A stretch of 31,064 bases of DNA from an uncultured Pseudomonadota bacterium (GCA_949295395.1 CASFLB010000003.1:1-31064), one strand, 5' to 3'; shown: positions 15,874-24,732, counted from the first letter of the stretch. Notes: generated by a model not told the origin, from the letters alone. Numbers and translations are program-made.

Positions 15874-15886
15874 TGCGGATTTTTTA
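15863..15886. terminator. Bidirectional terminator overlapping a stop codon
   Basis: AATCCGC (15863-15869) pairs with GCGGATT (15875-15881), with A residues to the left and T residues to the right. It ends the glycosyltransferase message, whose TAA lies in the loop, and from the other side ends the tRNA-Thr transcript. Confidence 0.8.
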
Positions 15887-15887
15887 A

Positions 15888-15963
<76 letters not shown>

Positions 15964-15984
15964 ATTTAACCTTACGGCTTTTAC

Positions 15985-17346
15985 TTATACATCAATTTTA
16001 TTTACAATGTCAATAAAATGCTGTCCTCTTTCCATAAAGTTTTTATATTTTCCAAAACTCGGTGAGGTTGGTGAAAACAACACAACGCCTCCCCCGTGTT
16101 TCATCAAACAAAAATATGCAAGAGAAACAGCTTCTTCCAGACTTTCGCTCTCGACTATCGACATATCTTTACGAGTTACAACCTCTCTTAGCTTGGTGGC
16201 TATTTTGGGGCCGCACTGATACAAGGTTATGGCCATTTTGACCTTTGGATGCGAATCGATATATTCGGCATAAGCGGTATAATCTTGCGTGTTTTCTTCT
16301 CCGCCCGAAATGATTACAATATTCTCATCAAAGCTCTTCATGGCTCCAATGGCGGCTTCCGGTGCGGTTGAAATGCTGTCATTAATAAAGGTTACGCCGT
16401 TTTTCACAGCAACATTTTGCAAACGATGGGCCAGCGGCTCGAAAGTTTTCAATGCCTTAACCGCTTTTTTCATATCTAGACCTAAATAGTTGATAATTGA
16501 AAAAACACCGGCAAAATTTTCTAAGTTATGATCTCCGAAGAGTTTTAAATCTCTGATATCAACAAGCTCAGTTTTGCACTCATAAAGCTTTTTGCCTTCG
16601 GCGTGAAAGCCTCTTTCTTCATTATATTTTACAATATTTTTATCCTTATATTCCGATGCATAGCGCACAAGTTCAGCATTTCTTCCGTTGATAAAACAAA
16701 TGTCACTTTCTTGCTGATTGGCAATCAAGTGCAACTTGTCACGGCAATAATTTTCGTGTCCATGGTGCCATTTATCATGAACAAAATATAAGTTTGTAAA
16801 CATCGCAATATGGGGTGAAACGCTTAAATCAGCTGCTTGGTAGCTTGACACCTCAGCAACGAGATAGTCAAAGTCTTTATCCAACAACTCAATCAACGGA
16901 ACACCGATATTTCCGCCCAGAACGGCTTTTTTGCCTTGCGCAATCAAAATATGATACAGGGCGCTGACGCTGGTGCTTTTTCCTTTTGAACCGCTTATCG
17001 CTATGATTTTACTATCTGGCTTTTGCGCTCTGATTTCAGACAAGCATATATCGGTTGATGAAGTAAATTTTACACCTCTTTCTTTGGCTTTTATAATCTC
17101 TTCTTTATACAGGCTTACTCCCGGAGACTTGATTACAACATCAACCTCGTTGAGCAAGCTTTCTATCGCCTCACCATCATAAGCCGGATACTGAGAAAAT
17201 TCGGCAGCGATATCAATTTTCGAATCATTATAGATACAAATATTTTTATCCAGCCCTCGGCGCGCCAAAAAGTGTAAAATTTCACGGCCTTCCGCACCTA
17301 ATCCCCAGATTAATATTTTTTTGTTTTCAAGTTCTTTAATCTGCAT
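15985..17346 (-). CDS. murD: UDP-N-acetylmuramoyl-alanine–D-glutamate ligase (MurD)
   Basis: MurD adds D-glutamate to UDP-MurNAc-L-alanine with ATP in peptidoglycan precursor synthesis in the cytoplasm. I chose ATG 17346 (453 residues): AAAGGCGG lies just before it and the protein begins with the family strand KKILIWGLGAEG. A longer frame to 17439 would run deep into the channel gene. The P-loop is GSKGKST at 119-125, then GGNIG at 144-148, NDSISTAPEA in the substrate region, and SPTSPSFGKY near the end. It overlaps the mscS stop by 11 bp. murD usually lies in the mra/dcw division cluster, but no other division or cell-wall gene is near. A second MurD-type ligase or a related Mur ligase remains possible. 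Confidence 0.85.
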   Translation of the reverse strand: MQIKELENKKILIWGLGAEGREILHFLARRGLDKNICIYNDSKIDIAAEFSQYPAYDGEAIESLLNEVDVVIKSPGVSLYKEEIIKAKERGVKFTSSTDICLSEIRAQKPDSKIIAISGSKGKSTSVSALYHILIAQGKKAVLGGNIGVPLIELLDKDFDYLVAEVSSYQAADLSVSPHIAMFTNLYFVHDKWHHGHENYCRDKLHLIANQQESDICFINGRNAELVRYASEYKDKNIVKYNEERGFHAEGKKLYECKTELVDIRDLKLFGDHNLENFAGVFSIINYLGLDMKKAVKALKTFEPLAHRLQNVAVKNGVTFINDSISTAPEAAIGAMKSFDENIVIISGGEENTQDYTAYAEYIDSHPKVKMAITLYQCGPKIATKLREVVTRKDMSIVESESLEEAVSLAYFCLMKHGGGVVLFSPTSPSFGKYKNFMERGQHFIDIVNKIDV

Positions 17347-19798
17347 TTTTACCGCCTTTTCTCTTTTTCTTTGAGGCATAGAACTGGCTTTCGGTTTCTT
17401 CTGAAACAACACTTCCCTGATGAACAACCAATTGTGCAAACGGAATTTCTATTCCTTCTTCATTGAAACGACGATTTATCTCATAACGAATATCGCTTGG
17501 AGCGGCAAACCCATCCCAGATATTGCTGACATAAAATCTTAGTTCAAAATCCAAACTGCTGGCTCCAAAATTTTGGAACAAGACATAAGGTTCCGGTTTT
17601 TTCAAAACGCGCTTATGGCTTGTGGCACATTCCATCAAAATGTCCTTTACCTTTTCAACATCCGAGCCATAGGCCACGCCGACCGTGATGCTGTATCTTG
17701 CCCAATTGTTGCTATGAGTTAAATTGGTTAATGATGTTGACAGCAAGGTAGCATTTGGCACAATCACACTGGCGCGGTTAAAGGTTTCAATCTCGGTAGA
17801 GCGGATATTAATTTGCTTAACCTTGCCTTCTTCGTTATTGATTTTTACCCAGTCACCGACTTTAATCGGACGCTCAAATAACAAGATTATACCTGACACA
17901 AAGTTATTGACGACATCTTGCAAACCTAAACCAATACCTACCGATAACGCACCGGCGATCAAGGCAAGATTTCCAAAGCTTCCGCCCATCATCAGTAAAG
18001 CTAATATTGCCGCGATGATAAAGCTGATAAAGCTGAAACCGGATATCAATGAGTGCTTAATGCCGTCATCAATGTCCATTTTATCCAACACATTCGACAC
18101 AGCATGACGGCGCAGAGCTTTCATAACTGTTAAAGTTACAAAAAATGTAATAATACCGACAACGATTGATATTACGGAAACCTCAACATTACCAACCTTA
18201 AAGCCAAATAAGATTTTCTTTAAGCTTTGAAGCATCAAATCCGTCGAGACACCCCACATGCCCAATATCAGCAATGTACCGGCAACAATAAATATCGGGT
18301 CAACAATCAGTGTTAGCCAAAAATCTATTTTGGTTATCAGGCGACGACGAAGCTTGAATGTTCTTGCCCAAAAACGTAAAAATAATACACGGTGTAAAAT
18401 TTCACTTACAGCGCGGCGTAAAATTAAAAATATTCCAATAACCAATGCTGAACCGATAAATCGGTCAAATATAAATGATGATAGCCTTTGATAGCCAAAT
18501 AATGATAATGAAAAAACACCGATGCATAATAACGATACAATAAAGGTAATTTTGACCTTGGGATTTAGATTTTCTTCATCGCTAAGCTCTTCATCTGTCA
18601 AATCATCTTCCGTAACCTGAACATCATCCCATAACATGGTCTTGACAATCATGATAATGCTCAAACATTTAACAGCACTTGATATGGCCATTATGTAGTA
18701 GATAACATCCATAGAAGAATCTGTCTTGAACGCAATTCGCTCAAAAAACGAACAGATACCAATCACCGTGATAAAGAAATAAGATACACTGGTCAGTTTT
18801 TTAGCTTTTTCGGTTGAGATTTTTACCAGACGCCAGGGTTCATTATATGGGGTTAAGGTGACACGGGTTAATGCACGGCAAATCACAATATAAAACAAGC
18901 ATACCAACGCATTTGTCAAGGCAATGAAAAAGAAACTTCCCTTCAAAAGTTCGGCATTATAAACCCAAGATAGTGCCGCTCCGATTAAGCTGGCTGGTAT
19001 AATTCCATAGGCTAAAGCCACAAAGATTGCTGCACTTACCTTACGGCTGTATCTAATGCGCTCATCATTGGTTTTATAACCAAAATACTTCATAATAAAC
19101 AGGCGGAGATAGATACTGACGAGTAAGGTCAGAACCACAATCATAATTACAGGTAAAATGTTGCTTTTAACTGAGTCTTTTCCTTCATCGTTTAGATTTA
19201 GATACCAGTCAAACGGCGAGCTCGCTATATCAAACAGCATTGTGGCTAATAATTTGTTGGCCGTATAAAAGTTTTGCGGCAAAATTAGGGATTCCTGCTT
19301 TTCTAACAAGCGGGATACCAGCGCTTGATTACGAACCTGAATTATCATTAAATCAAGCTCATCAATTTGTGTCAGCAAGATATCGGCCTCAGATAATCTG
19401 GCCTTTAGCGCTGCGGCCTCGGCATTAAACTCCGTACGCTTTTGGGCAATTTCTCTGACTTCTTTTTCTCCGTCTTCCGGCGCAGCGCCTAAGGCTTCTA
19501 TTTTTTTTTCAACAAACTGAAGCTCTTTTTCTGTTGATGCTTTGTAGTTGTTAATCGCATTTATAGTACGACTTAATCCATCTAAATATTCAGAGATAAG
19601 CGTGGAGCTGAGATTGCCTTCTTTGACATTTTTCTCAACTTGTTGAAGTCTTTTATTGAGCTCATTATAGTTTAATTTGCCGTTTTTTACGACCTCAATT
19701 TCTTCGGCCTTTGAGCTAATTTCTTCAGCATAAGCCATTGGCTGAAAGTTAAAATACGATGCCATAAAAATCAACAAAGCCAGAATTCTCAGCTTCAT
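17336..19798 (-). CDS. Large MscS-type mechanosensitive channel
   Basis: This envelope channel should release solutes when membrane tension rises. The 820-residue protein has a signal peptide ending near AYAEE (25), then a periplasmic region with helical, coiled-coil-like segments (about 30-165), several membrane helices between about 205 and 610, and a C-terminal MscS module from about 617. That module has the pore helix motif GIGLGLQDVVNNF, the beta domain start FERPIKVGDWVKI, and the vestibule (about 700-790). The long N-terminal extension resembles MscK/YbdG-like large MscS proteins rather than small MscS. It begins 17 bp after the ASD-like gene stop and overlaps murD, suggesting an operon of the three. 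Confidence 0.88.
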   Translation of the reverse strand: MKLRILALLIFMASYFNFQPMAYAEEISSKAEEIEVVKNGKLNYNELNKRLQQVEKNVKEGNLSSTLISEYLDGLSRTINAINNYKASTEKELQFVEKKIEALGAAPEDGEKEVREIAQKRTEFNAEAAALKARLSEADILLTQIDELDLMIIQVRNQALVSRLLEKQESLILPQNFYTANKLLATMLFDIASSPFDWYLNLNDEGKDSVKSNILPVIMIVVLTLLVSIYLRLFIMKYFGYKTNDERIRYSRKVSAAIFVALAYGIIPASLIGAALSWVYNAELLKGSFFFIALTNALVCLFYIVICRALTRVTLTPYNEPWRLVKISTEKAKKLTSVSYFFITVIGICSFFERIAFKTDSSMDVIYYIMAISSAVKCLSIIMIVKTMLWDDVQVTEDDLTDEELSDEENLNPKVKITFIVSLLCIGVFSLSLFGYQRLSSFIFDRFIGSALVIGIFLILRRAVSEILHRVLFLRFWARTFKLRRRLITKIDFWLTLIVDPIFIVAGTLLILGMWGVSTDLMLQSLKKILFGFKVGNVEVSVISIVVGIITFFVTLTVMKALRRHAVSNVLDKMDIDDGIKHSLISGFSFISFIIAAILALLMMGGSFGNLALIAGALSVGIGLGLQDVVNNFVSGIILLFERPIKVGDWVKINNEEGKVKQINIRSTEIETFNRASVIVPNATLLSTSLTNLTHSNNWARYSITVGVAYGSDVEKVKDILMECATSHKRVLKKPEPYVLFQNFGASSLDFELRFYVSNIWDGFAAPSDIRYEINRRFNEEGIEIPFAQLVVHQGSVVSEETESQFYASKKKRKGGKNAD

Positions 19799-19815
19799 CA
19801 GCCCTCTCCTTATTT

Positions 19816-20832
19816 TTAGTGGACGGTTTCTTGTTTTTGAAAGGCTTTCATTACTTGATAAGCATTTTGGGCAGCACCAGAGTGCAAATTATCGGCAACG
19901 CACCAAAAGCTGATACCGTTTTCAACCGAAACATCTTGTCTGATGCGGCTGACGTAAATATCATCTTCGCCCTGTACATCAACCATTGTCACATAGCCGC
20001 CGTCGACCGTTTTATCAAAAACGACAACGCCTTCGGTGGCTTTCATTAATTTACGTGCCTCATCGGCGTCAATTTCTTCTTCACATTCAACATTGACATA
20101 TTCGGCCAAGCCGATAAAGGTTGGGATAACGGCAAAGTTTGCATGAACTTTCACATTTCCGTTCAGAATCTTTTTGGTTTCGGCATTAACCGCCCATTCC
20201 CAGCTGGTTTCATCGCCGATAAATTCTCCGGCTTGCGGAATCACGTTAAACGCAATCTGTTTGTTGAAAACTTTTTGATGATCAACCAAGCTCTCGTTCA
20301 TAAAAATTCGGCGGGTTTGATTAAACAGCTCGTCCATCGCCTCTTTGCCGTAAACCGAAGTTGAAATATAACCATTTACGACCAGGCGTTTGATTTTATA
20401 TTTTTCGTTAATCGCTTTTAAGGGGATTAGCAACTGTGTTACGGCTGCTGAAGGAATGCTGACCAAGCCTTTTTTTGCGGTATTAATTTCTTCATCATTA
20501 ACGCCGGCAATAATCATCGGCACATCCGAATCGCTAAAATAAGCACCGGTGGCGTCTACCGTTTTGACGCCGGCCTTTAAGGCCTTGGGAATAAATCTTT
20601 TTGCAACCTCGGCGGTGGTGGCAAATATAGCTATATCGACTTGAGAAAAGTCAAAACTTTCCAATCCATGGACGTCAAGCTCATCATCTTCTCCGTAAGA
20701 TACCTGTGTTCCCAGCGGGGCGTTAACATCAACGGCTAAAGCATCTACGGCTTTTATGCCATCGGCTTCCATGATGTCTAAAATTTCATGTCCGATACCT
20801 TCTAAGGCTCCGACAATCGCATATTTGCTCAT
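19816..20832 (-). CDS. Aspartate-semialdehyde dehydrogenase homologue without catalytic residues
   Basis: The 338-residue protein is collinear with aspartate-semialdehyde dehydrogenase: N-terminal Rossmann fold (AIVGALEGIG at 5-14 replaces GATGAVG), GKEAMDELFNQTR (162-174), FNVIPQ (195-200), TKKIL (219-223). The catalytic cysteine motif (usually NPNCST) reads IPSAAV, so the Cys position is Ala129. The catalytic R-V-P-x-x-x-G-H region reads VIPTFIGLAE, so the Arg is Val235 and the His is Leu242. It therefore should not make aspartate semialdehyde. E. coli and Pseudomonas carry a comparable paralogue called Usg, of unknown role. GGAAGGAA precedes the ATG. It probably heads an operon with the MscS channel and murD. 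A true asd should exist elsewhere. Confidence 0.85.
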   Translation of the reverse strand: MSKYAIVGALEGIGHEILDIMEADGIKAVDALAVDVNAPLGTQVSYGEDDELDVHGLESFDFSQVDIAIFATTAEVAKRFIPKALKAGVKTVDATGAYFSDSDVPMIIAGVNDEEINTAKKGLVSIPSAAVTQLLIPLKAINEKYKIKRLVVNGYISTSVYGKEAMDELFNQTRRIFMNESLVDHQKVFNKQIAFNVIPQAGEFIGDETSWEWAVNAETKKILNGNVKVHANFAVIPTFIGLAEYVNVECEEEIDADEARKLMKATEGVVVFDKTVDGGYVTMVDVQGEDDIYVSRIRQDVSVENGISFWCVADNLHSGAAQNAYQVMKAFQKQETVH

Positions 20833-20948
20833 TTCAAATTCCTTCCTTAATTTTTTACTTTACCTTTTTATATAACACAATTGTTTTTAAATTAATAATT
20901 TTTTTTACGAAAAGCAACAGCTTCCGCACAGATTTTACTTTTAAGCAC

Positions 20949-20978
20949 AAAAAAGCCCATGCGGTGCACGGGCTTTTT
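20949..20978 (-). terminator. Terminator of the ffh–rplS operon
   Basis: AAAAGCCC (20951-20958) pairs with GGGCTTTT (20970-20977) around an 11-nt loop. Reading the minus strand, a run of T follows. It lies 20 bases past the rplS stop. Beyond it, towards the ASD-like gene, the gap is AT-rich without a convincing promoter. Confidence 0.8.
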
Positions 20979-20997
20979 AACTTTTATCCGAAAGATA

Positions 20998-21396
20998 TTA
21001 TTCGGCGCTCTTGTTCTCGTCTTTTGCTTTAGCTGCAGCTGACAAATCGTCGGCAATACGAGCAGAACGACCGCGCAAGGCACGCAAGAAGTATAATTTT
21101 GCACGACGGACTTTACCGATACGTGATACTTCAATCTTAGCAACATTCGGAGAATAAAGCGGGAATACTCTTTCTACGCCTTCGCCGAATGAAATTTTTC
21201 TAACGGTGAATGATGAATTCAAGCCATCATTCTTGCGGGCAATGCAAACGCCTTCATATACCTGAATACGTTCTCTATCACCTTCTTTTACTTTGGTGTG
21301 AACTTTTAAGGTATCTCCCGGTTTGAAGTTCGGGATGTTTTTACCTTCGGTGAGCTTTGAAATTTGCTCTTTTTCGATGTTTTCCAATATATTCAT
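20998..21396 (-). CDS. rplS: Ribosomal protein L19
   Basis: L19 sits at the interface of the two ribosomal subunits. The 132-residue protein matches the family across its length: FKPGDTLKVHTKVKEGDRERIQVYEG read in pieces at about 24-49, FTVRKIS (63-69), GVERVFPLYSP (73-83), and KVRRAKLYFLR (94-104). A short Ala/Lys/Glu tail follows (about 113-132). It is the last gene of ffh–rpsP–rimM–trmD–rplS, the conserved bacterial order, and is followed by a strong terminator. Confidence 0.97.
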   Translation of the reverse strand: MNILENIEKEQISKLTEGKNIPNFKPGDTLKVHTKVKEGDRERIQVYEGVCIARKNDGLNSSFTVRKISFGEGVERVFPLYSPNVAKIEVSRIGKVRRAKLYFLRALRGRSARIADDLSAAAKAKDENKSAE

Positions 21397-21432
21397 GGTT
21401 CTTCCCTTTTTTAATTTTTTAACTTTATATAC

Positions 21433-22125
21433 CTAAACCTTTTTCAAATCAAGATATTTTTGATAAAGGTCCGGCCTTCTGGTTTTGGTTACTTCTATGG
21501 CTTGTTCTTGGCGCCATTTGGCTATGTTTTGATGATGTCCGCTTAACAAAACTTCCGGAACTTTGCGACCTTCCCAATCTATCGGGCGGGTGTATTGCGG
21601 ATGTTCCAGCAAGATGTTTTCAAAGCTCTCGTCGCTCAAAGAATCTTTATTTCCCAAAACTCCGGGGAGCAAACGGATAACCGCATCAAGCATGATTAGT
21701 GCTGCCTGCTCACCGCCGGTCAGGATATAATCGCCAATGCTGATTTCCTCAACATTATAGGCTTCTAAAACCCGCTCATCTATTCCTTCAAAACGGCTGC
21801 AGATGATGCTTAAGTTTTCTTCCTTGCTTAGCTCGTGAACTTTGCTTTGTGTCAGAGGAATTCCCCTCGGGCTCATACTGATTATTCTTCCCGTTTTGTG
21901 GTTGGCTTTTATCGCCTCGCTCAAGATATCGGCTCTCATAACCATTCCGGCGCCGCCTCCGCAAGGGGTGTCGTCAACCGATCCGTATTTGTCCTTGGCA
22001 TAATCTCTGATATTGACGGTCTCTATTGACCAAAGGCCTTCGTTTAGTGCCTTTCCGGTTAATGAATAGCCCAGAAACCCCGGAATGAGCTCCGGAAATA
22101 TCGTGAACAACTTAACCTTCAGCAC
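21433..22125 (-). CDS. trmD: tRNA (guanine37-N1) methyltransferase TrmD
   Basis: TrmD methylates G37 next to the anticodon with S-adenosylmethionine, preventing +1 frameshifting. I place the start at GTG 22125 (230 residues): GAGGG lies nine to thirteen bases before it, and the product then begins like the family, with LKVKLFTIFPE. An ATG at 22143 or a TTG at 22149 would add six or eight odd residues (MKRAKP). The deep trefoil-knot SAM motifs are present: GGGAGMVM (about 56-63), SMSPRG, CSRFEGIDERV, ISIGDYILTGGE and LPGVLGNKDS. It overlaps the end of rimM by 14 bp, so translation is coupled. Confidence 0.95.
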   Translation of the reverse strand: MLKVKLFTIFPELIPGFLGYSLTGKALNEGLWSIETVNIRDYAKDKYGSVDDTPCGGGAGMVMRADILSEAIKANHKTGRIISMSPRGIPLTQSKVHELSKEENLSIICSRFEGIDERVLEAYNVEEISIGDYILTGGEQAALIMLDAVIRLLPGVLGNKDSLSDESFENILLEHPQYTRPIDWEGRKVPEVLLSGHHQNIAKWRQEQAIEVTKTRRPDLYQKYLDLKKV

Positions 22126-22657
22126 CGGCTTCGCCCTCTTCATCGTCAATAAAATTCATCAAAACACTTTCGACAATAATATAACCTTCTTTAATATTTA
22201 CCTCGGGAACATAAGCCTTGCTAAAAGGTATCATCTCTTGACGATTGCTCTCTTTCAGCCGCAGCTCCAAAACATCTCCCGCACCAAAGTTATAAACACC
22301 GATAACTTTTCCGACGACCTTGTCTTCTCCGGCCTGTTTAACTTCTAAACCGACCAAATCGTCAAGATAATATTCCTCTTCTTCCAAGTCCGGCAACCGT
22401 GTGCGATCAATGTAAAGCTCTAAGCCTCTGAGACCTTCCGCCGTGGTGCGGTCGTCAATGCCTTTTATCTTTACTCTTAACAGTTCCTTTGAATGTCCGG
22501 TGACTTTAATTTCAAACTTTTTGCCAAGCTTGTCTTCCACAAGACCATATTTATCAATATCCGTGTCTTTGGCGGTATAACTTTTGACTTTTACCTCTCC
22601 TCTGATCCCGTGGACACCGACAATCTTGCCCAGACATACTTTTTTTGCGTTTGTCAT
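22112..22657 (-). CDS. rimM: Ribosome maturation factor RimM
   Basis: RimM binds S19 and helps assemble the head of the 30S subunit. The 181-residue protein has the N-terminal beta-barrel domain (LGKIVGVHGIRGEVKV in pieces at 9-24) and the C-terminal PRC-barrel domain (EEYYLDDLVGLEV, about 94-106; GAGDVLEL, about 126-133). The acidic end (DDEEGEAG) is common in this family. GGAAG precedes the ATG. It sits between rpsP and trmD as in most bacteria. Confidence 0.95.
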   Translation of the reverse strand: MTNAKKVCLGKIVGVHGIRGEVKVKSYTAKDTDIDKYGLVEDKLGKKFEIKVTGHSKELLRVKIKGIDDRTTAEGLRGLELYIDRTRLPDLEEEEYYLDDLVGLEVKQAGEDKVVGKVIGVYNFGAGDVLELRLKESNRQEMIPFSKAYVPEVNIKEGYIIVESVLMNFIDDEEGEAGAEG

Positions 22658-22701
22658 TATTGTCTTCCGTTTGTCATAAAAATAACCTTAATCTTTAAGA
22701 A

Positions 22702-23097
22702 TTATTCAGCCGAAGAATTGGCTTCTTCAGCAGCAGCTTTTGCAGCTTCAGCGGCTGCAGCAGCTTTTTCTTCTTTTTCTTTCATTCTCTCTAAGGCTTT
22801 TGCTTTAGGAGCCGATTTCTTTGGCTGATTGCGCAAAGCCGGAGCAGCGCACAAACCCAAATTAGAAAAAAGCTTTTGCAGTCTTTCGGTCGGTTGAGCA
22901 CCTTTTGAAATCCAGCTCTTTACTTTCTCAGCATCAACAACCAATCTCTCAGCGCTGTCTTTCGGAAGCAGAGGATTGTAGGTGCCTAATTTTTCAATGA
23001 ATCTTCCATCACGAGGAGCTCTTTGATCGGCCGCAACAATGCGATAAAACGGACGTTTCTTTGAACCACCGCGTGATAATCTGATACGTACTGCCAT
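22702..23097 (-). CDS. rpsP: Ribosomal protein S16 with long Ala/Glu/Lys tail
   Basis: S16 binds 16S rRNA early in 30S assembly. The core (about 1-85) is standard: MAVRIRLSRGGSKKRPFY read as the N-terminal strand, DRRAPRDGRFIE-like at about 25-36, and LGTYNP. It continues to 131 residues with a low-complexity tail of Ala, Lys and Glu (about 88-131: KAKALERMKEKEEK, then alanine-rich repeats), a charged helix probably exposed outside the rRNA core. Extended S16 tails are common in Alphaproteobacteria. It lies between ffh and rimM. Confidence 0.96.
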   Translation of the reverse strand: MAVRIRLSRGGSKKRPFYRIVAADQRAPRDGRFIEKLGTYNPLLPKDSAERLVVDAEKVKSWISKGAQPTERLQKLFSNLGLCAAPALRNQPKKSAPKAKALERMKEKEEKAAAAAEAAKAAAEEANSSAE

Positions 23098-23146
23098 TTT
23101 TATTTCCTTTCGTTGTGTTATTAAATTTCAAATTTCCGCCTTATGG

Positions 23147-24532
23147 CTAAAACGGAAACCTGTTGTTCATTCCGCCCGAAAAACCTCCGAACGGATTTTT
23201 CTTCATCATCATTTGAGCCGCTAAGCCTTTCATTCCGCCCAGCTTGCCCATTCTTTTCATCATTGTCGACATCTGCTCATAAGATTTGAGCAATTTGTTG
23301 ACGTCATGAACTTCTACTCCGGCTCCTGCCGCTATTCTCTTTTTGCGAGAGGCTTTGATAATATCCGGCTCGCGGCGTTCCTTCTTGGTCATTGAAAGAA
23401 TTATCGCCTCTTGCTTTTTTATCAAATTGTCGCCGACGCCTGATTCTTCAATCTGCGCTCTGAACTTTGACAGCCCCGGAATCATCCCCATCAAACTACC
23501 CAAGCTTCCAAGTTTTTGAACCTGACGCAGTTGGGTGAGCATATCTTCAAGGTCAAACTTGCCTTTCATCATTTTTTTGGCGACTTCTTCCGCCTCTTCG
23601 CGGTCAATCTTTTCCATGGTCTTTTCAACCAAAGAAACGACATCGCCCTGACCTAAAATGCGTCCGGCCAAACGATCCGGATGAAAGGCCTCAAACTCAT
23701 CAATTTTTTCGCCGGTTCCCAAATATTTTATCGGAGCGCCTGAAATCATACGCATTGATAAAGCCGCACCGGCGCGTGACGAACCGTCTACTCGGGTCAA
23801 AACAATTCCGGTTACACCGACTTTATCATTAAACTCTTTGGCAACATTGCAAGCATCTTGGCCTATCATTGAATCGGCAACCAGCAAGACTTCCGTCGGA
23901 TTGGTGATTTCTTTTATCCGGGCGACTTCGTCCATCAAAGCTTCATCTATATGCAGGCGACCGGCCGTATCTAAAATAATGACATCATAACTACCGCTTT
24001 TGCCTTGTTTCAGAGCGCGGCGGGCAATTTCTTCCGGCTTTTCCCCTTGGACAATCGGCAAAGTGTCAACACCAATCTGCGCACCGAGCTGAGCTAATTG
24101 TTCTTGGGCGGCCGGACGATAAATATCTAAAGAAGCCAGCAAAATCTTTTTCTTGTTTTTCAACAAATTTGCGATTTTGGCCGAGGTTGTGGTTTTACCC
24201 GAACCTTGCAGACCGACCATCAAGACACATGCCGGCGGAACAGCCTTGAAATTAAGCTCGCTTTCATCCGAGCCCAGAAGTTTGACCAGTTCATCATGGA
24301 CAATCTTAACAACCATTTGCCCCGGTTGGATTGAGCGGACAACTTTTTCACCCAGTGCTTGTTCTTTAACCTGTGCGATAAAGCTGCGAACAACGGGAAG
24401 CGAAACATCGGCCTCCAGCAAGGCAACGCGAATTTCGCGCATAGCCTCGTCGATATCTTTTTCATTAAGCACGCCGCGTGAGGTTATTTTTGAAAAGGCT
24501 GCGCTTAATTTATCCGTTAATCCGTCAAACAT
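23147..24532 (-). CDS. ffh: Signal recognition particle protein Ffh
   Basis: Ffh binds 4.5S RNA and nascent signal sequences and docks translating ribosomes on FtsY at the inner membrane. In the 461-residue protein the N domain covers about 1-95. The GTPase domain has G1 GLQGSGKTT at 107-115, DTAGR, TRVDG and GTGEKIDEF. The Met-rich M domain (about 320-461) carries LGSLMGMIPG and a Met-rich end (QMMMKK). GGAAAAAG precedes the ATG. It is the first gene of the operon and has a strong promoter about 110 bp upstream. The 4.5S RNA gene is not in this window. Confidence 0.98.
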   Translation of the reverse strand: MFDGLTDKLSAAFSKITSRGVLNEKDIDEAMREIRVALLEADVSLPVVRSFIAQVKEQALGEKVVRSIQPGQMVVKIVHDELVKLLGSDESELNFKAVPPACVLMVGLQGSGKTTTSAKIANLLKNKKKILLASLDIYRPAAQEQLAQLGAQIGVDTLPIVQGEKPEEIARRALKQGKSGSYDVIILDTAGRLHIDEALMDEVARIKEITNPTEVLLVADSMIGQDACNVAKEFNDKVGVTGIVLTRVDGSSRAGAALSMRMISGAPIKYLGTGEKIDEFEAFHPDRLAGRILGQGDVVSLVEKTMEKIDREEAEEVAKKMMKGKFDLEDMLTQLRQVQKLGSLGSLMGMIPGLSKFRAQIEESGVGDNLIKKQEAIILSMTKKERREPDIIKASRKKRIAAGAGVEVHDVNKLLKSYEQMSTMMKRMGKLGGMKGLAAQMMMKKNPFGGFSGGMNNRFPF

Positions 24533-24551
24533 CTTTTTCCTATAAGCTATT

Positions 24552-24588
24552 GCACGACAGTGGGCGAAAACTCGCTGACTGCCGGCAC
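24552..24588 (-). promoter_or_regulatory. Hairpin in the ffh leader
   Basis: In the roughly 100-nt leader, GGCAGT pairs with ACTGTC and GCGA with TCGC, separated by a 2x2 internal loop (CA/CC) around a 4-nt loop. An outer GTGC/GTGC pairing uses wobble pairs. The G·U pairs exist only on the minus strand, the one that is transcribed. No T tract follows, so it is not a terminator. It may be a control or stability element, and the ligand or protein is unknown. Confidence 0.4.
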
Positions 24589-24643
24589 CCCGCAGAAGTG
24601 TAAAATCTCTTTCCTTTGGGAAAATCCTTTTTATTTACTTTGC

Positions 24644-24672
24644 GTTATAAAGATATTTTTCATAAAAGTCAA
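24644..24672 (-). promoter_or_regulatory. Sigma70 promoter of the ffh operon
   Basis: Reading the minus strand, TTGACT (24667-24672) and TATAAC (24644-24649) are separated by exactly 17 bases, close to consensus. Transcription should start near 24637, giving a leader of about 105 nt. Confidence 0.7.
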
Positions 24673-24694
24673 TATGTTTTTTTAGACGACATTC

Positions 24695-24722
24695 GAAAAA
24701 AGGCCTTGTTTTTACAAGGCCT
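24695..24722 (-). terminator. Terminator of the era unit after the NlpE-like gene
   Basis: A perfect 9-bp stem AGGCCTTGT (24701-24709) with ACAAGGCCT (24714-24722) is followed on the minus strand by six T. It ends the lipoprotein gene just upstream of the ffh promoter. Confidence 0.85.
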
Positions 24723-24732
24723 CCTTTGTTAT

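Noticed and set aside
17347..17439. Extended N-terminus of MurD (31 extra residues)
   Set aside because: The extension is basic, unlike the family, and overlaps the end of the MscS gene; ATG 17346 has a ribosome-binding site and the family's usual first strand.
24533..24640. 4.5S (SRP) RNA gene in the ffh leader
   Set aside because: The conserved GGAAG/AGCAG internal-loop signature is not present on either strand.
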